DNA of 64,000 nt. Origin: Pseudeuparius sepicola (lineage: Eukaryota; Arthropoda; Insecta; Coleoptera; Anthribidae). Under the pieces are notes generated by a model. That model did no database searches, had not been told where the DNA came from, and worked only from the letters and a program-made list of their open reading frames with translations. Position numbers and translations under genes: made by a program. Positions 43,091-55,270 of this stretch are shown here, one piece after another. The stretch spans positions 143,628,257-143,692,256 of the forward strand of contig OY987298.1 of NCBI GenBank assembly GCA_963920635.1, given 5' to 3'. The first letter of the stretch is position 1; the number at the start of each line of letters is the position of its first letter.

Positions 43091-44050
43091 GTCATATATA
43101 GGTAATGGGCACTCTGCGCGCAGTCAGTTCCTTGTTACGTTCCCAGTGCGCATATAGTGAATATTCGTGTTTACTCCACTGGCGCACCGTTTAAGGGGGG
43201 CCTCGCCATTGTATGTTTGGTTGCCTGTATCAATGTATTTTTATTTCCAACTAGCTGGAAAAAGTAGCGAATTTCAAAGGATTACAAAAAACACGGGTAT
43301 TTTTAAAATATCCATAGATACTAATGACACTAGTTTAAAAGCTATGGGCGAGAATTTTTTTTGAATTTCAAACTTTATGCCGGCATAAATTCGTCTATTT
43401 TGCCTCTTGAGCCGGAATTTTACCTTCGTTAAGATGGGCAGAGGTTTCGGAATATGCTCGGAACGAAAACCCGGTAATAAACATTGTAATTATCCAGTCT
43501 TGTTGTAAATAAAAAACATAGGCAAAATACCCTTAAATTATGCAGCGGGAATACCAAAAGTGTAGCTATTGTTTATCAGATGGCGCGAAAAACAGACGAT
43601 CGATGAACGGTTGAGGCTGTTGTTAGAGGTCCAGTTTAATAATTACATATATTATGTTCATATGATCAATTTTACGTTTTGGCGATATAATATTTAATCA
43701 ACTAAGCTTTCTGATTACTTTTTTATGTTTTTGTATTACTTCCATATTATTATATACTATGAATTGCGAATTTTTAATATTAAAATAATATAAAACTTCA
43801 AAAGGTATATTCGGGAGACTCCGATTTGTGATTTTAACCCCTCTCTTTTTAGCAATGGTTCATTGATTTTTAGCTTGAAAGGTACACGGCGGCACTAAAA
43901 ACTGCTTTTGTTGACTTTGCATTATTTATACGTATGTCGCCGTTATGTATTTTTCGTGAGGAAAATACAATCGTTAGCATATAAACTGACATTAGGGGAG
44001 GATTCATATGTTTATGTCTCTATATGTATAGGTATGTCGAAAATTATCTA
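43091..44050. other. No gene seen
   Basis: The frame 43167-43364 and the start of 43908-44240 show no domain. AT-rich DNA. Confidence 0.4.
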
Positions 44051-44051
44051 T

Positions 44052-44075
44052 ACCGGGTGTTCCATTTTAATAAAT
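44052..44075 (+). mobile_element. TIR-like end, partner not found
   Basis: TATACCGGGTGTTCCATTTT followed by ATCTCAAAAACGAAAATCGC is the wording of many insect TA-flanked transposon ends. Another such end in the same orientation, TACAGGGTGTCCGCC, is at 44700. Neither has a visible inverted partner. Confidence 0.4.
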
Positions 44076-45007
44076 GCAGCAATTATAAATATCTCAAAAA
44101 CGAAAATCGCAAAAAATCACATAAAAGTTGAAGCATATGAGGTGCAATGTAAGACGCACGTTTTCACTTGTAGGCAGACGACGTTTTCATGGTCACTTGA
44201 ATGTCAACTGTGTTTTTTACTGTTAAAGGCATATCTTTAGTTAAAGAATGTTATTCGGCACGTTTTCTGTAGGTATAGTATTGCTGGCTTAAAAGTTCTA
44301 CAAAATAATGTTTAGTTTTTTCAATGAAATGAAACTGTGTACATAAGGTGTTTCTTCGTTTGCATTAACACTACATTCAAACACACATTTTAAGTAACGC
44401 AATAATTAAGATAAATACATATCTCGAAAATAAAAAATGAAAACGATATATTGATGCGAAAGAACATCTTCTGTACCTATATGTTAAACATCTACAGTGT
44501 GACCTCCGTTAAGGAGTTACCACCCTGGTAAAATATCTTTATTTGTTTACCGATTTTGATAAACTTTTTTTTGTTAGGTTCAAAAAGCACATTAAACAAT
44601 GTGTGCAACTTTACTTTTGGGCTGTAATCACGGCCACCTGTCAACATATGGGCTCAATTTCAAAAAGTACTATTATTTGGTTAATAATATTTTTATTAGG
44701 TACAGGGTGTCCGCCTGAAGGTGATAAGAACATTCACTTTAACCATTCCGTATTTTTTGAGACAAATTAATGATTTAAAAACCAGTTTGTTGCAGTTTTT
44801 TCCAAACAATGTAATGTCGTTTGGAAAAAAACAATCGAACGTCAAACAGAAGTTATAACCAAAAAACCTTTTTGGAAAAAATGAAGATGGTGCAAAATGT
44901 ATCTTTTTATTAATTTAAACATATTTTTATTAACGGATAATAATAGAACACATATGCAGTTAACTTTGGGGTTACCTTTCGATTAAAAACGAGGAAAAAT
45001 AACCGAC
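44076..45007. other. No gene seen
   Basis: AT-rich with short frames (44543-44770) lacking motifs. Confidence 0.4.
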
Positions 45008-45060
45008 TCAAACGTGGTCACGTGACTTTCGCTATCTGTCAAAAATTATATTTAAAAAAT
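45008..45060 (+). repeat. Short dispersed repeat, partner of 63238-63290
   Basis: ACTCAAACGTGGTCACGTGA is followed by CTTTCG-TATCTGTCAAAAAT in both places. At 63 kb it lies next to the R4 copy, so it may be part of that larger element. Confidence 0.75.
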
Positions 45061-45373
45061 AAAATCCCTAAAAATTGGCTTATTTCTTACAATTTCAAAA
45101 CATTTAACTTGAAAAAGTCGTTTCTATTTTAATGTTACATAAGCGCCTATTTCCTATTTATAAAATTTCTTAAAATTTTAAAAAGTCATTACTTCGTAAA
45201 AACTATTTTATATCACTAGCTATACAACATAATATACGAGTATCATTCTATAATTTTATTAACTTTTTATTATTACTAAAAAATATCGATAAGAATATGT
45301 CTTTTTCAAAAGAAAATTATATTAACGCTTTAAAATTCTGTTTGACACAAAGTTGATGTACCGGCAAGCATTT

Positions 45374-45424
45374 AGGTAGTACCATAGAAGAATCTACTAC
45401 GTAAATTCTTCTATGGTAGTACCT
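45374..45424. repeat. Perfect 20-bp-arm hairpin
   Basis: AGGTAGTACCATAGAAGAAT and its exact complement are separated by 11 bases. No gene nearby; probably a foldback scrap. Confidence 0.85.
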
Positions 45425-46561
45425 ATAAATTTATTTACATTACATTTTCCATTACTCTAAATGTATGCCAAAATAATACATATATTAAGATATCAGCAAA
45501 TAGTAGGTATTTCACGTATCTAACAAAATTCACAACTTTACGTCAACTTTGGATCAAATACAACAGAATTTTAATTTCTTTCGGTTTATCAATATTAAGT
45601 ACTTAATGAAAAGTTAATAGAATGATAAAAGATAAAACTATAGTGACATAAATTCTAACTGTCAGTTAGGGTAAGTATTGTGATCATTCATGCGGTTTTG
45701 AGGGAGAATTATTATGTCATGACAGTAGATTTGACAGCCGGTAGGTAGTCCTCTTACTTAATATTTTACTCAACAATATTCTTAATAACTATGAAAAAAT
45801 ATAGAAAAATAAAGGAGCGTAAATATTCATATTATTATTTTGTGTTTAACAATTCACAGTTTCAATCCCAAAATACGCCAGGATGGAAGCGATGTGCTGT
45901 TATTTGTATAAAAAAGGGGGTCGGTCCGCCTGCCTCCCCCTAGACCCCTGGTTCCGACCAACGACCTTGCCGGGCAACAAAACAACTTATAAGGAACGGA
46001 AACTTATTTTAGCAAGGCGAAACATTACTTTTTATTCTCGCTCTGTACCAATGGCCGCTCTCCAACTCCAGCGCCATCTTACAGACACTTGCGCAATGTA
46101 CCCAATTTCTGTTTTAGCAACATTTATCCTAGTTAGGAACACGGTCAAATGAAGGTCGTCGCGAGGTGATGACGTTTTATTTCCGTCCTTAAGTTCGCGG
46201 CGGCGGTTGTAAATTTGTCTAAATAAACGCCAAGGGGTGCGCGATGAGCGCGCGGCGAGCGTAAATACGAGAAAAAAGAGAGCCGGTAATTGCGGCGCAG
46301 AATGTATTATCGGCCCTTAGAGCTACGCTTTTTTTCCTTCCGTTATTAACGGGCGCTTAACACGAGAAGCTCTTAAAATGTAAATTAACAAGTTTTTACT
46401 TGGGTCGGCGCCGCGCGCGTCCGACGTGGACGTGGAGATGCGCCTTGCCACCGTGCGTGCGGCGGAGTCGTAAAAAATTGGGATTCCGATAAAAATCGGG
46501 AATGGCCGATCATCGATAGGGACGAAGAATCGATAGCAACCAGACGACTATCATTAATGGG
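45425..46561. other. AT-rich spacer, then GC-rich island (46160-46540)
   Basis: 46160-46540 is CpG-rich (GCGCGATGAGCGCGCGGCGA; GGCGCCGCGCGCGTCCGACG) and single-copy in the window, ending in GGCCGATCATCGATAGG and a second ATCGATAG. The 89-codon frame at 45883-46152 starts in AT-rich DNA and has no domain. A host regulatory or upstream exon region is possible. Confidence 0.35.
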
Positions 46562-46735
46562 CGGGTCTGGTCATACAAAACAACATTCAGGCAGATAATA
46601 CAGGTTCAGTAGATTGCCCTACCTAGCATAATTCCTTTTTTTTGGTTCGTCGCAGTTTCCAAATAAAATAGAATCCAACATTTTATGGTACCTAGTACTC
46701 CTTTCGGTCTCAAAAGATGGCGTTGAATACAGGTA
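46562..46735 (+). repeat. Dispersed repeat R3, copy 2 (short)
   Basis: Shares GGTCTGGTCATA, GCAGATAATA-A-TT-AGTAGA and CTCAAAAGATGGCG with 21085-21235. It ends about 60 bp before the long inverted-repeat element. Confidence 0.6.
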
Positions 46736-46798
46736 GATAATGTGTTAATAATAATTATGAGATTGATAGACCGGGAGATAGTGAGATAGTGCGTAATA

Positions 46799-48324
46799 CA
46801 CTGTGTCCCGGATAAGAATGAACAGCATGGGGATATTGCAAACGGTGAGAGATAGAGCAACGGTTAAATGGGGAAAAAGTTGCGCAATTTCGAGGTCAAT
46901 AAAATGGCACAAACAGATTTCTAATATCTTTTTTCGTTTTTGAGTTATTTTGAAGAAAGTAAAATTTTGCGTTTTCGATTTTATTTTTTTCTGAAGTTGT
47001 TATGACAGATAGAAAAAAAAGAAAAACACTTTCTTATGGCACTTTTTAACGGGCTTTAAGATGGCGTTTTTAGATTTGTTCTACAACGTTTCGTTTTTGA
47101 GAAACCATCTTCAACTTTATTTTTTTAAATACGGACCTGGATTTTTTTTGCAGATTTTGAAAGCACTTTTCATTGCAAATACCATGATGTATGACACGAA
47201 ATATTTTTAAAATGTTTTGAGACAATTATACTGATTATTCCTTTTTTCCATTCATTTTTTTCTATTGCGGCCCTGTATTTAATAATAAGAAGCCTAATTA
47301 TTAATCAGTATTGACAACAATTTATTTACAGTTTATTTTTACTTCGAAAACTTAATATTTTTAAATACGGCCCTGTCTGGTAAGTGTTTTCCTCTGTTGT
47401 TGTACAGCAAACAGTGTCGCATTGTGTTTTGGAGTAAATTCTTAGGTTTTTCTAATTGTCAGAAGAAAGCTTTAAGCCAACGAAATCAATAACTTTTGCT
47501 ATTTATTAATTGCAACAATACATTCGTTCGGCCTCTACACTATTTCTGTGACGCAAGATATAACATGCTGACATGTTAAATTTGTCCCCATTTGAAAAAA
47601 CACCCTCCATTTCTAATGATACAAATTGTTAACTAAATGATACAGTGGGAGTTATGACAAATGACAAGGGGTTGGTTTCGTTATTTCAAAGCCTTCTAGG
47701 TGGGGGTTTTTATTTATTTTTTATTATCGCATGTGACTGTTATTAGTCTTTGCCGTCCTTTTTTTGGTTCTCCAATAATCGAAAGATAAGTTGTAAGTTA
47801 AATTGTTGACAATACTGATTAATATTTAGACTTCTTATTATTAAATACAGTTCCGCATTAGAGAAAAATGAATGGAAAAAAGGGAATTTTCAGAATAATT
47901 GTCTCAAAACAATTTAAAAATATTTCGTGCCATACATCATGGTATTTGCAATGAAAAGTGCTTTCAAAATCTGAAAAAAAAATCCAGGTCCGTATTTAAA
48001 AAAATAAAGTTGAAGATGGTTTTTCAAAAACGAAACGTTGTAGAACAAATCTGAAAACGCCATCTTAAAGCCCGTTAAAAAGTGCCATAAGAAAGTGTTT
48101 TCCTTTTTTTTCTATCTGTGGTAACAACTTCAGAAAAAAATAAAATCAAAAACTCAAAATTTTACTTTTTTCAAAATAACTCAAAAACGAAAATGATATT
48201 AGAAATCTGTTTGTGCCATTTTATTGACCTCGAAATTGCGCAACTTTTTCCCCATTTAACCGTTGCTCTATCTCTCACCGTTTGCAATATCCCCATGCTG
48301 TTAATTCTTATCCGGGACACAGTG
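46799..48324. mobile_element. 1526-bp TA-flanked element with ~530-bp inverted arms
   Basis: Ends CACTGTGTCCCGGATAAGAA and TTCTTATCCGGGACACAGTG, each beside TA (46797-46798 and 48325-48326). Left arm to about 47330 and right arm from about 47795 stay nearly identical. Shared blocks include AAATGGGGAAAAAGTTGCGC, GCACTTTTTAACGGGCTTTA and ATTTGCAATGAAAAGTGCTT or complements. The ~465-bp centre has no transposase motif. It is a Tc1/mariner-type foldback element; arm similarity points to recent origin or arm-to-arm conversion. Confidence 0.9.
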
Positions 48325-49074
48325 TATATTCTCACAATAATATAAGGTATGAATCAGAGAGTCATCCTGGGTTCTTCATATGGAAAAGTGAGTTTTCATT
48401 TATTCGAAAAATATGCGCTTTGATATGATTTTAGTCAGGCTGTGTTTTATAAAAGTTCAAAATTTTCTATAGAAAACCATAGGCATACCGTTAGCGTGGG
48501 CCCAAAGGACTATTAATGTCACGTGAACTTGTATCTTAATAATTAATTTTTCCACGTTTCTGAACAGACTGCCAATGATAAGTATGTAAGTTAATATGAA
48601 ATTAAAAAATTCTAAAGTCGGCAAAAGAAAAATAAAAAAATAGTTTCCAAAGTGCATTGAAACCCTTACCTAACGGCGCTTTCATAGTCAGCTGGTAATG
48701 CAGGTAAGCTCGTGCGTCAAGGCTGTGCGCAGTTTCCAGTTGCACGACATACCGTAAATTTACTTGTTTTTCTTTACGTTTTCACAGAAATCTCAAAAAA
48801 ATTTCAAATATGTCGTGACAATAAAAACATCATGGTTTAAGTTAATTTATTATGTTATTTTGTAAATGTCAATGTAAGTAGCTACCTACCTATCTAATGC
48901 CCAAAAATGTTGAGCATCAATTACAACTGTGCCCAAAACGTATAAACGCACTATACCTTTCAGTACAGTTTAGATTCTGAACAAGTTTCCTTAATAACAT
49001 TTTGTCGTAAAACCTACAAAAAAGACACTTTACTGATGTGGAAAATTAGTTTCTTCATAATTTCCATAAGGCAT
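48325..49074. other. No gene seen
   Basis: AT-rich spacer. Frames 48118-48345 and 48457-48657 are by-products of arm sequence or composition. Confidence 0.4.
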
Positions 49075-49222
49075 ACATGATTTTTCGAAAGTAAGATTAT
49101 GTCACAAATTAGTTTTAAACCAAGCAGATCTGATCCCCAGGAGCTCAAATTTCAAGTAGAAATTTTTTTTGTTATGTATAGAGGTACCATAATATGTGAA
49201 CTCAATCCGGGGACACACTGTA
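49075..49222. mobile_element. Right end of a relative of the 53.3-54.0 kb element
   Basis: Matches 53875-54012: TGATTTTTCGAAA, CACAAATTAGTTT, CCAAGCAG, AATTTTTTTTGT, ACTCAATCCG and GGACACACTGTA. The left end of this copy was not found. Confidence 0.65.
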
Positions 49223-49224
49223 TA

Positions 49225-49660
49225 AAACTGCGTGTAGGCGTATAATAATAGAGGTAGGTATAGTAGATTCTTCTGACATATTTCATTTTTGTCGGTGCCT
49301 CTTGGTTTTTGAATAAAAAATAATAGAAAATTTTAAATTGTAAATTAACGGATTTTTGGAAATTTAACCTATAATTTGAACCTTCGATTTCAAATTTGAA
49401 CATTTTAGCTTTTCTTATTATTATCTAAATTTAAAACCAAAAATGACCTTATATATCTCGAATACCTGTTTACCAAGATAATAAGCTGGGTTAATGGACC
49501 CCTAAAAACACATTTAATTTATAATGTAAGTAGGGAACATAGAAAAGTCTATTATAGATACCAGCAGGTACTTCAAAGATTCCTATGCTGAAGATAGTGA
49601 TTCGTGTTGCGTTTTGTGCTGTTTGCTGTATCAAGTCTATAATGGATAGTAACTCCATAG
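49225..49660 (+). repeat. Dispersed repeat R3, copy 3
   Basis: Direct-orientation relative of 21085-21705, sharing AACCAAAAATGACCTTAT, AAGATTCCTATGCTGAAGAT (TCT in the other copy) and GTGCTGTTTGCTGTATCAAG. Starts right after the transposon end at 49222. Confidence 0.75.
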
Positions 49661-50339
49661 CTTTCCTAGTAATGAATTGGCACGTTTAAATAATTTTAAT
49701 AATATTCTATCAATATTCTATCATCGATCAGTATAAATTATAGTTCAACAAATTTTACCTCTATTCGACCTGTGAAGTTAAACATAATATCTTATAAAAT
49801 TGATTTCAGACACCCAAATGAGAAAGCGATTTATCCGATTTTAATAAAGAACGCTGTGCGGTACAGCAACTGGACAAGCATATGTGGTTGCTTCCAAGGT
49901 TCTTCCAGGTGTTGTGCGGGAGAGCATTATTATATTACTTATTATACCTACCTATCATTTATTTATTAAATTAAATCGAATTAGACGAGGTTACATTGTT
50001 CTTCAAAGCTGATCGTGTGTGGCGGACTTAATAACCGGCCAGAACCGGCCGATCCCCCCGTTCCCCAAGAAATAATTGGACCTTACTTCCCGACCAGACC
50101 CGAGAACATAAATCCAATTATTTTCTTTCGGCCGTTTCAGCGAAATTACAACAATCATTGTATTTGTGGACGGTGGAAATAATCCCGAAAGGTCGAGACC
50201 ATTCGTAAAATGCGATTCGAAAAAAAAAAAGGCAGAACGAATCGAGACGGACAAGCCGGTGTTTCACCTAGAATATGACAATTTAATAAAGCAAACATAG
50301 AGATGGATTCGATAGTCACGATCGGGTTTTTTTCCATAT
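49661..50339. other. AT-rich spacer then GC-rich island (50000-50340)
   Basis: 50000-50340 contains CCGGCCAGAACCGGCCGATC, a near palindrome, and CCCGACCAGACCCGAGAAC. Single-copy in the window. The minus frames 50003-50254 and 50155-50343 have no domain. Confidence 0.35.
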
Positions 50340-50344
50340 ACACT

Positions 50345-51310
50345 TTAACTGGTCGTGCAGAGAAAAGTTATACTTGATTACTGCACATCTCCTGGTTCTC
50401 ATAAAATCAACACAGAAGTGTCTGTACACGCAGAACGGGTTCGGGCTAGGTTACAAAGATTATTCTGGCACCACAAACATCTAACATTTGCTATTTGTCA
50501 CTTCTCACTACAAAACATATTGATATGCTCCGCAAGTGCAAGTAGAACATCAGTAAGATGATCCATTTCTATATTAAGATTATCAGGTTCTGAGAGGAAA
50601 ATTGCTCGATAAACTAAGGATTTAATAACGGATTGATTTGGGGGTGGGTGGTGATAGGAGAAACCATTAAGGCACCTATATATAGTTGTTGATTGACGAG
50701 TGTCTTAAAGAACCATCGATCCTCCGTGAGACCAACACATCCAGAAAAGTAAGAAAACCGTTCTTTTCAACCTGTATAATTAACTTTTAAACGTTTTCGT
50801 GTAGGGAGTTAACATTCAAAAGTGTCACCCATATATCTAATCCAACATTTTGGTTTTAGATCTACGAATTCAAGAGCTTGTTGTTCAAAAGATTCCGAAA
50901 ATATGTTGGCTATCACGGTAGACAAGGAAAAACAGATTGCAGCACTAGAAGTTTGTTCAAAAAGTCGATTAGGCATTAAAAGTGAAATACGTCGATTTAA
51001 GACAAAATTCAATAAGTTCTAGAATATCAGCGGAGAAGCAAAAATATCGTTTATTATTGTCATCCGGAATAGGAACGTCTGTAAATAAAGATTCTACATC
51101 AAAACTATCTGCCACCTACTGTCCCTGAACTCTTGACCATCAATCATAGATCGAAAACAAAAATAATATTATACCTTGAACTTTGCAACTTGTTTTTGCA
51201 AAAATTTATTAGAAGGATAAAAAAATTGTACATCTAAGAAATGCCAAAATATACTTGCATTTGTAGGTACATTTGTAACAGCTCTGGCAACATTACCCGC
51301 GTATCATATT
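50345..51310 (-). pseudogene. Penelope-like reverse transcriptase relic
   Basis: Minus-strand blocks in the correct order: SFDVESLFTDVPIPD (about 51059-51106; palm motif A with the first catalytic Asp), FNAKSTF-type linker, then SLSTVIANIFSESFEQQALE and KCWIRYMGDTFE (50809-51012), then VEKNGFLTFLDVLVSRRIDG. The active-site box is normally YVDD; here it is YMGD, so one catalytic Asp is lost. The GSPLS block before VIANI is changed to SLSTV. Several stops and shifts follow. The downstream endonuclease is absent here. The element would have copied itself by target-primed reverse transcription. Confidence 0.8.
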
Positions 51311-51719
51311 AAGCATCATCAATTCACTGAGATCATACTTATTATGGCGCAACAGGTGAGGAAAACAAAAGTTTTATCCGTAGGCCGATCAAAGTTTATT
51401 AATTATACTTAAATTGACAGCGACATTCTAGATTTACATACAATGGGGGAATGAACGCTAGGAATGGCAATCTCTCATTACATTTCGTATCCCTACCATA
51501 CCTGAAAAAAATATTGAATAAATTTGACTAAGGAATTATAACAGCCCAGTCTAAATGTCTACGTCGTTGTAACTGTTTCATTTCCATCTAAATAGGTGAT
51601 AGGAGAATGTTGGTAATATATATTTTTATCTTAATTATGTCAGATTTGTTTTCAAATAGATTTTTTAGGCAGGAATTTTTATTATTGAACAGTATCTTGA
51701 TCTTAATATATAATAAATA
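51311..51719. other. Spacer between two relics
   Basis: AT-rich, nothing recognised. Confidence 0.4.
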
Positions 51720-52650
51720 ATAATAATTCTCACCCTCACAATATTCCAAGTTAGGAGTGTCGTTAATCAAGATTCCATATTTTATTTTCTTCTCCAATAA
51801 CATGTTGTATCGCATTTCGCCAACTTTCTGCAGTAATAATATCCAGTGAATTGATCATCAGCTGCCGTACATCCTTAACCTTCGGTATAAGAACCCATGT
51901 AAGCTCTATAGGGTTGAGCTCACAATGGTATAGTGGCAGCCGCTGCACAATTTATTATGCCACGTTATTTTGCCATTTCGTAGACATATTTCTTAACTAC
52001 CTATGCTCCTTGGCTATTTTTAAAAGTTCTTTTTTAATCATTCCTTCTTCAAATTGCAGCCCCTTCTCGTTCAGCCATTTAATAATATTCGCTTTTCTCC
52101 AAGAACTCGTTGGAGTAAAGTAAGTATGGAATTATTTGCGGTATCCGCTCTATCATTTGCTAAAAATATTCGTCAAATACATCGGCCGTCATTTGCTCGT
52201 GGTAATCTTTATTAGAATTGGATTGAAAGTCTAATAATGTGGTTCTATACTTACTCACTAAGAGCAAGTCGTTGACTTCATTCACATCTTGTACGATTTT
52301 ATTATTAATTTAATGTCTGTAGCTGTAGAACGTAGAACTTCTGAACTATCATTTTTATAGAATACTTAGCGATTTGCGTTGGCTGGTTTCTTCTTAGTTT
52401 CATTAAGTTCTCCTGTGGCATTTCTTTCAGAAATCTATAAACGGTTGCCTCTCCAAGTCTAGTCATATTCGAACATGCCACAAATATGCTGCGAACAGTG
52501 TTGGAGGGCTGCTGATGTACCAGTGCATCGTGAACATTTAAAACTATAGTTTTTTCTCTTACAGAAAAATAACTTTTGCAAACCTGGTGCGAGTGTCTTG
52601 GTATAAAACATGAAATCGAAGCCATACTAATATACTGCCAAACTGCCAAA
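51720..52650 (-). pseudogene. Tc1/mariner-type transposase relic, sister of 39150-39989
   Basis: Minus strand. The N-terminal 114-codon frame (52305-52649) holds a helix-turn-helix-like stretch, TRLGEATVYRFLKEMPQENL. The middle (about 52010-52100) repeats WLNEKGLQFEEGM, and the last frame (51763-51948) keeps LPLYHCELNPIELTWVLIPK with the third catalytic Glu. KDVRQLMINSLDIITAESW is shared with the 39-kb relic. The tail LEYCEGENYYYY recurs at 4335-4410. Internal frameshifts divide the gene into at least three parts. Confidence 0.8.
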
Positions 52651-53274
52651 ATATTTCACATTTCTGCTTGTTCCATTTATAAGGATGTTAAGCAAAAAAG
52701 GTACCTACGTAACCTCAAATGTAAGTTTCGTTATAATAATAGCTAATATATTAGGGTTTTAATAGCTGCCTGTATTAAAATTGCTAGGAATTAAGATACC
52801 GATAATGATTAATTATCGCTAAAAATATGGTTATTGTCTGAAAGAGATTTTGACAGTAAAAACAAAATTCAGCATACGCTACTCATTTGTTAGAAAACAA
52901 CCATATTTTTGAAGATAATTTTTCTATTTTGTACATTGGAAATAAAAGAAAATAACGCCGCCTATAGTGCACAATCATATTATGGCCCTGGCCCATCTGT
53001 GCTATCAATTCTTTTTGAATACAATTATAAACTTCTGCTGCATTTTTTTTATATCATATGATCATAAGTTTGTTTTAAGGACCAATGTGGTGAATACATC
53101 TGGAATATTTGCCCTGCGTTCTTGACTATCAGAGCGGCACCGTCGCAATAACAAGGCCCGGTAGCTGAAAGCGACGAGTCATCCAAGGAAGGTGGGCCTA
53201 AGGCGCCAAATTCAAATTTCAAGACTTCAATTCGCTAAATTTGGTAAAAAAACACTTTAAAATGATTGTTTACA
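52651..53274. other. No gene seen
   Basis: AT-rich, with a GC-richer patch near 53130-53220. Nothing recognised. Confidence 0.4.
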
Positions 53275-53276
53275 TA

Positions 53277-54010
53277 CTGTGTGTCCACGGATTGATGTCG
53301 GAATAGGTGTAAATGACAAAAAAATTTCGAGTTCGAATTTGACCATTTGGGGTTCAGCCCTGCTTGGATAGAAACTAATTTGTGCCATATTAGTAGTTTC
53401 GAAAAATCAAGTAGGCCTTGACAGGAACGATTTATTTATTTTCTGTGTAGGTTAAGTGCCTTTTCTGAACAAGATATCGAAAAATGTTATTAGAAAAAGT
53501 TGCTTAGAATTCAAAATTATGTCCCTGTGCAGATTTTCAAAATAATTGGCCTACTTTGATTTTAATCCATTTCATTTAGGTAGTTGAACTTTTATATTGC
53601 CGAACACACATTTTCAGTCAAGTTGGCATGTTTTTATTATTTTTTTTAAACTGTTCAGTGCAGTTTGGTAGTTATATCCTGTGGGTTTTAGCGTATTAAT
53701 AAAAAAACTGCCAGAAATGGATTAAAATCAAAGTAGGCCAATTATTTTGAAAATCTGCACAGGGACATAATTTTGAATTCTAAGCAACTTTTTCTAATAA
53801 CATTTTTCGATATCTTGTTCAGAAAAGGCACTTAACCTACACAGAAAATAAATAAATCGTTCCTGTCAAGGCCTACTTGATTTTTCGAAACTACTAATAT
53901 GGCACAAATTAGTTTCTATCCAAGCAGGGCTGAACCCCAAATGGTCAAATTTGAACTCGAAATTTTTTTGTCATTTACACCTATTCCGACATCAATCCGT
54001 GGACACACTG
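53277..54010. mobile_element. 734-bp TA-flanked element with 295-bp inverted arms
   Basis: Arms 53277-53571 and 53716-54010 are almost perfect inverted copies around a 144-bp centre. Ends CTGTGTGTCCACGGATTGAT and ATCAATCCGTGGACACACTG lie beside TA (53275-53276, 54011-54012). Shared inner blocks include CAAGTAGGCCTTGACAGGAA and AATTATGTCCCTGTGCAGAT. No coding frame. A partial relative ends at 49222. Confidence 0.92.
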
Positions 54011-54012
54011 TA

Positions 54013-54839
54013 TATAGCTCAAGCTCATTGTTTTACAACACGGATAATAATCTACGAGAGTGAAAGCCACATACTCAAGGGCTTTTGGTGCATTTTGATA
54101 TTTATCGATAAAATTTTCGTAAATGCCAATTATTTCTTATTTGCGTGTTTAGATGCAACTAAATTCGAATGAATAAAACCATAAAACTTCCTGATTTTAA
54201 GGTGGTTACATTTAATCATGTAAAATTGTTAGGTATAAAACTCTCCAGACAGTCCAAACCAAAACCACTTTTACCCTGGAAGAGGATCATAATCTCTTTT
54301 GATGGCCTTAACCCACCTTTCACTTAAAATGATGTCTTTAGGGAAGGAAAAAGCGGACACTTAGGACCGCCTTTGTAGTTTTCATGCAGTTGAGAACGAA
54401 ACACGTTGACGGCATGATTTATATAAGTCCGAAACTATAGACACAATCTAAAACCTTTAAACTAAAATTATTCTGAATCACTGCTGTTTTACCACCGCAT
54501 TAATAAAACTCCACGTCCTATATTACTATAAAAAACACAATCCAAAACACAACAAACACAACAAACGTTCTTTAAAACAGGAAAATCGCCAGACAAGTAA
54601 ACGTAAACAACTACAAAAAGCCATCACGTTGTGAGGACGTAGTGACGTTTCGCGTCGTATCAGTGCCGATCAGAGGCCTTAATGAAGAAAATCTGTAATC
54701 TAACCTTTATCGCCAATTGCCAACCAACCACATCAAAAATTCACACCGGACATAAAAAATAGTTTACGTATAATTTGTGCGGTGTCCTTTAGATAGTAGC
54801 CTGTATGATCCTCAATAATCTCCCTGAGTTTTTAACGAA
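54013..54839. other. No gene seen
   Basis: Spacer with no repeat partner or coding signal found. Confidence 0.4.
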
Positions 54840-55270
54840 CTTCTTGCCTATCGGGGGATGTGAATAATTTTCTGATGCCTTAGACAATGGAGCCAATAAT
54901 TAGGCTAACAAAAAGCGTTGGTCCCCCGCGTCGAAAGCCACTAATAATTATTATCGAGAAACCAAAAGAAACCGGCAAGAACGGCCAAAAGCAAAAACGA
55001 TATGTATACGCATTTAATGCGTTCCAGGGAAGATAACGGCGGCTTTTTTTATGTTTCGCGGAAAGTCCATTATAAATTCGACAGCCCACCGGTCCGTCTC
55101 CGGCCCGCTGTTTCTCGAAACGAGAGTTTTTTTTAGTAACCGCGTGGCCACGCCGAAAAACCGGTAAGGCGGTCGTGACGGACCGAAGAACTTGGCGTCC
55201 ACAGCACGAAAGATCAGGAGACGACGAAGAAGAAATACAAAGAACGAAACCTAGGATTTTCTGCCTTGCT
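54840..55270. other. GC-rich, apparently single-copy island, continued at 57130-57470
   Basis: CpG-rich DNA (CCCACCGGTCCGTCTCCGG; GTGGCCACGCCGAAAAACC) is cut off by the 55276-57087 element and resumes beyond it (CTCGGCAAGCGCCGTTCGCC). Removing the insertion would place the two halves side by side. The 169-codon minus frame 54880-55389 runs into the transposon end and has no domain. Confidence 0.4.

Noticed and set aside
44052..44715. One transposon bounded by the ends at 44052 and 44700
   Set aside because: Both ends point the same way, so they cannot be its two termini.
45883..46152. 89-codon frame near the 46-kb GC-rich island
   Set aside because: No domain, no partner exons or supporting context; kept only as a note.
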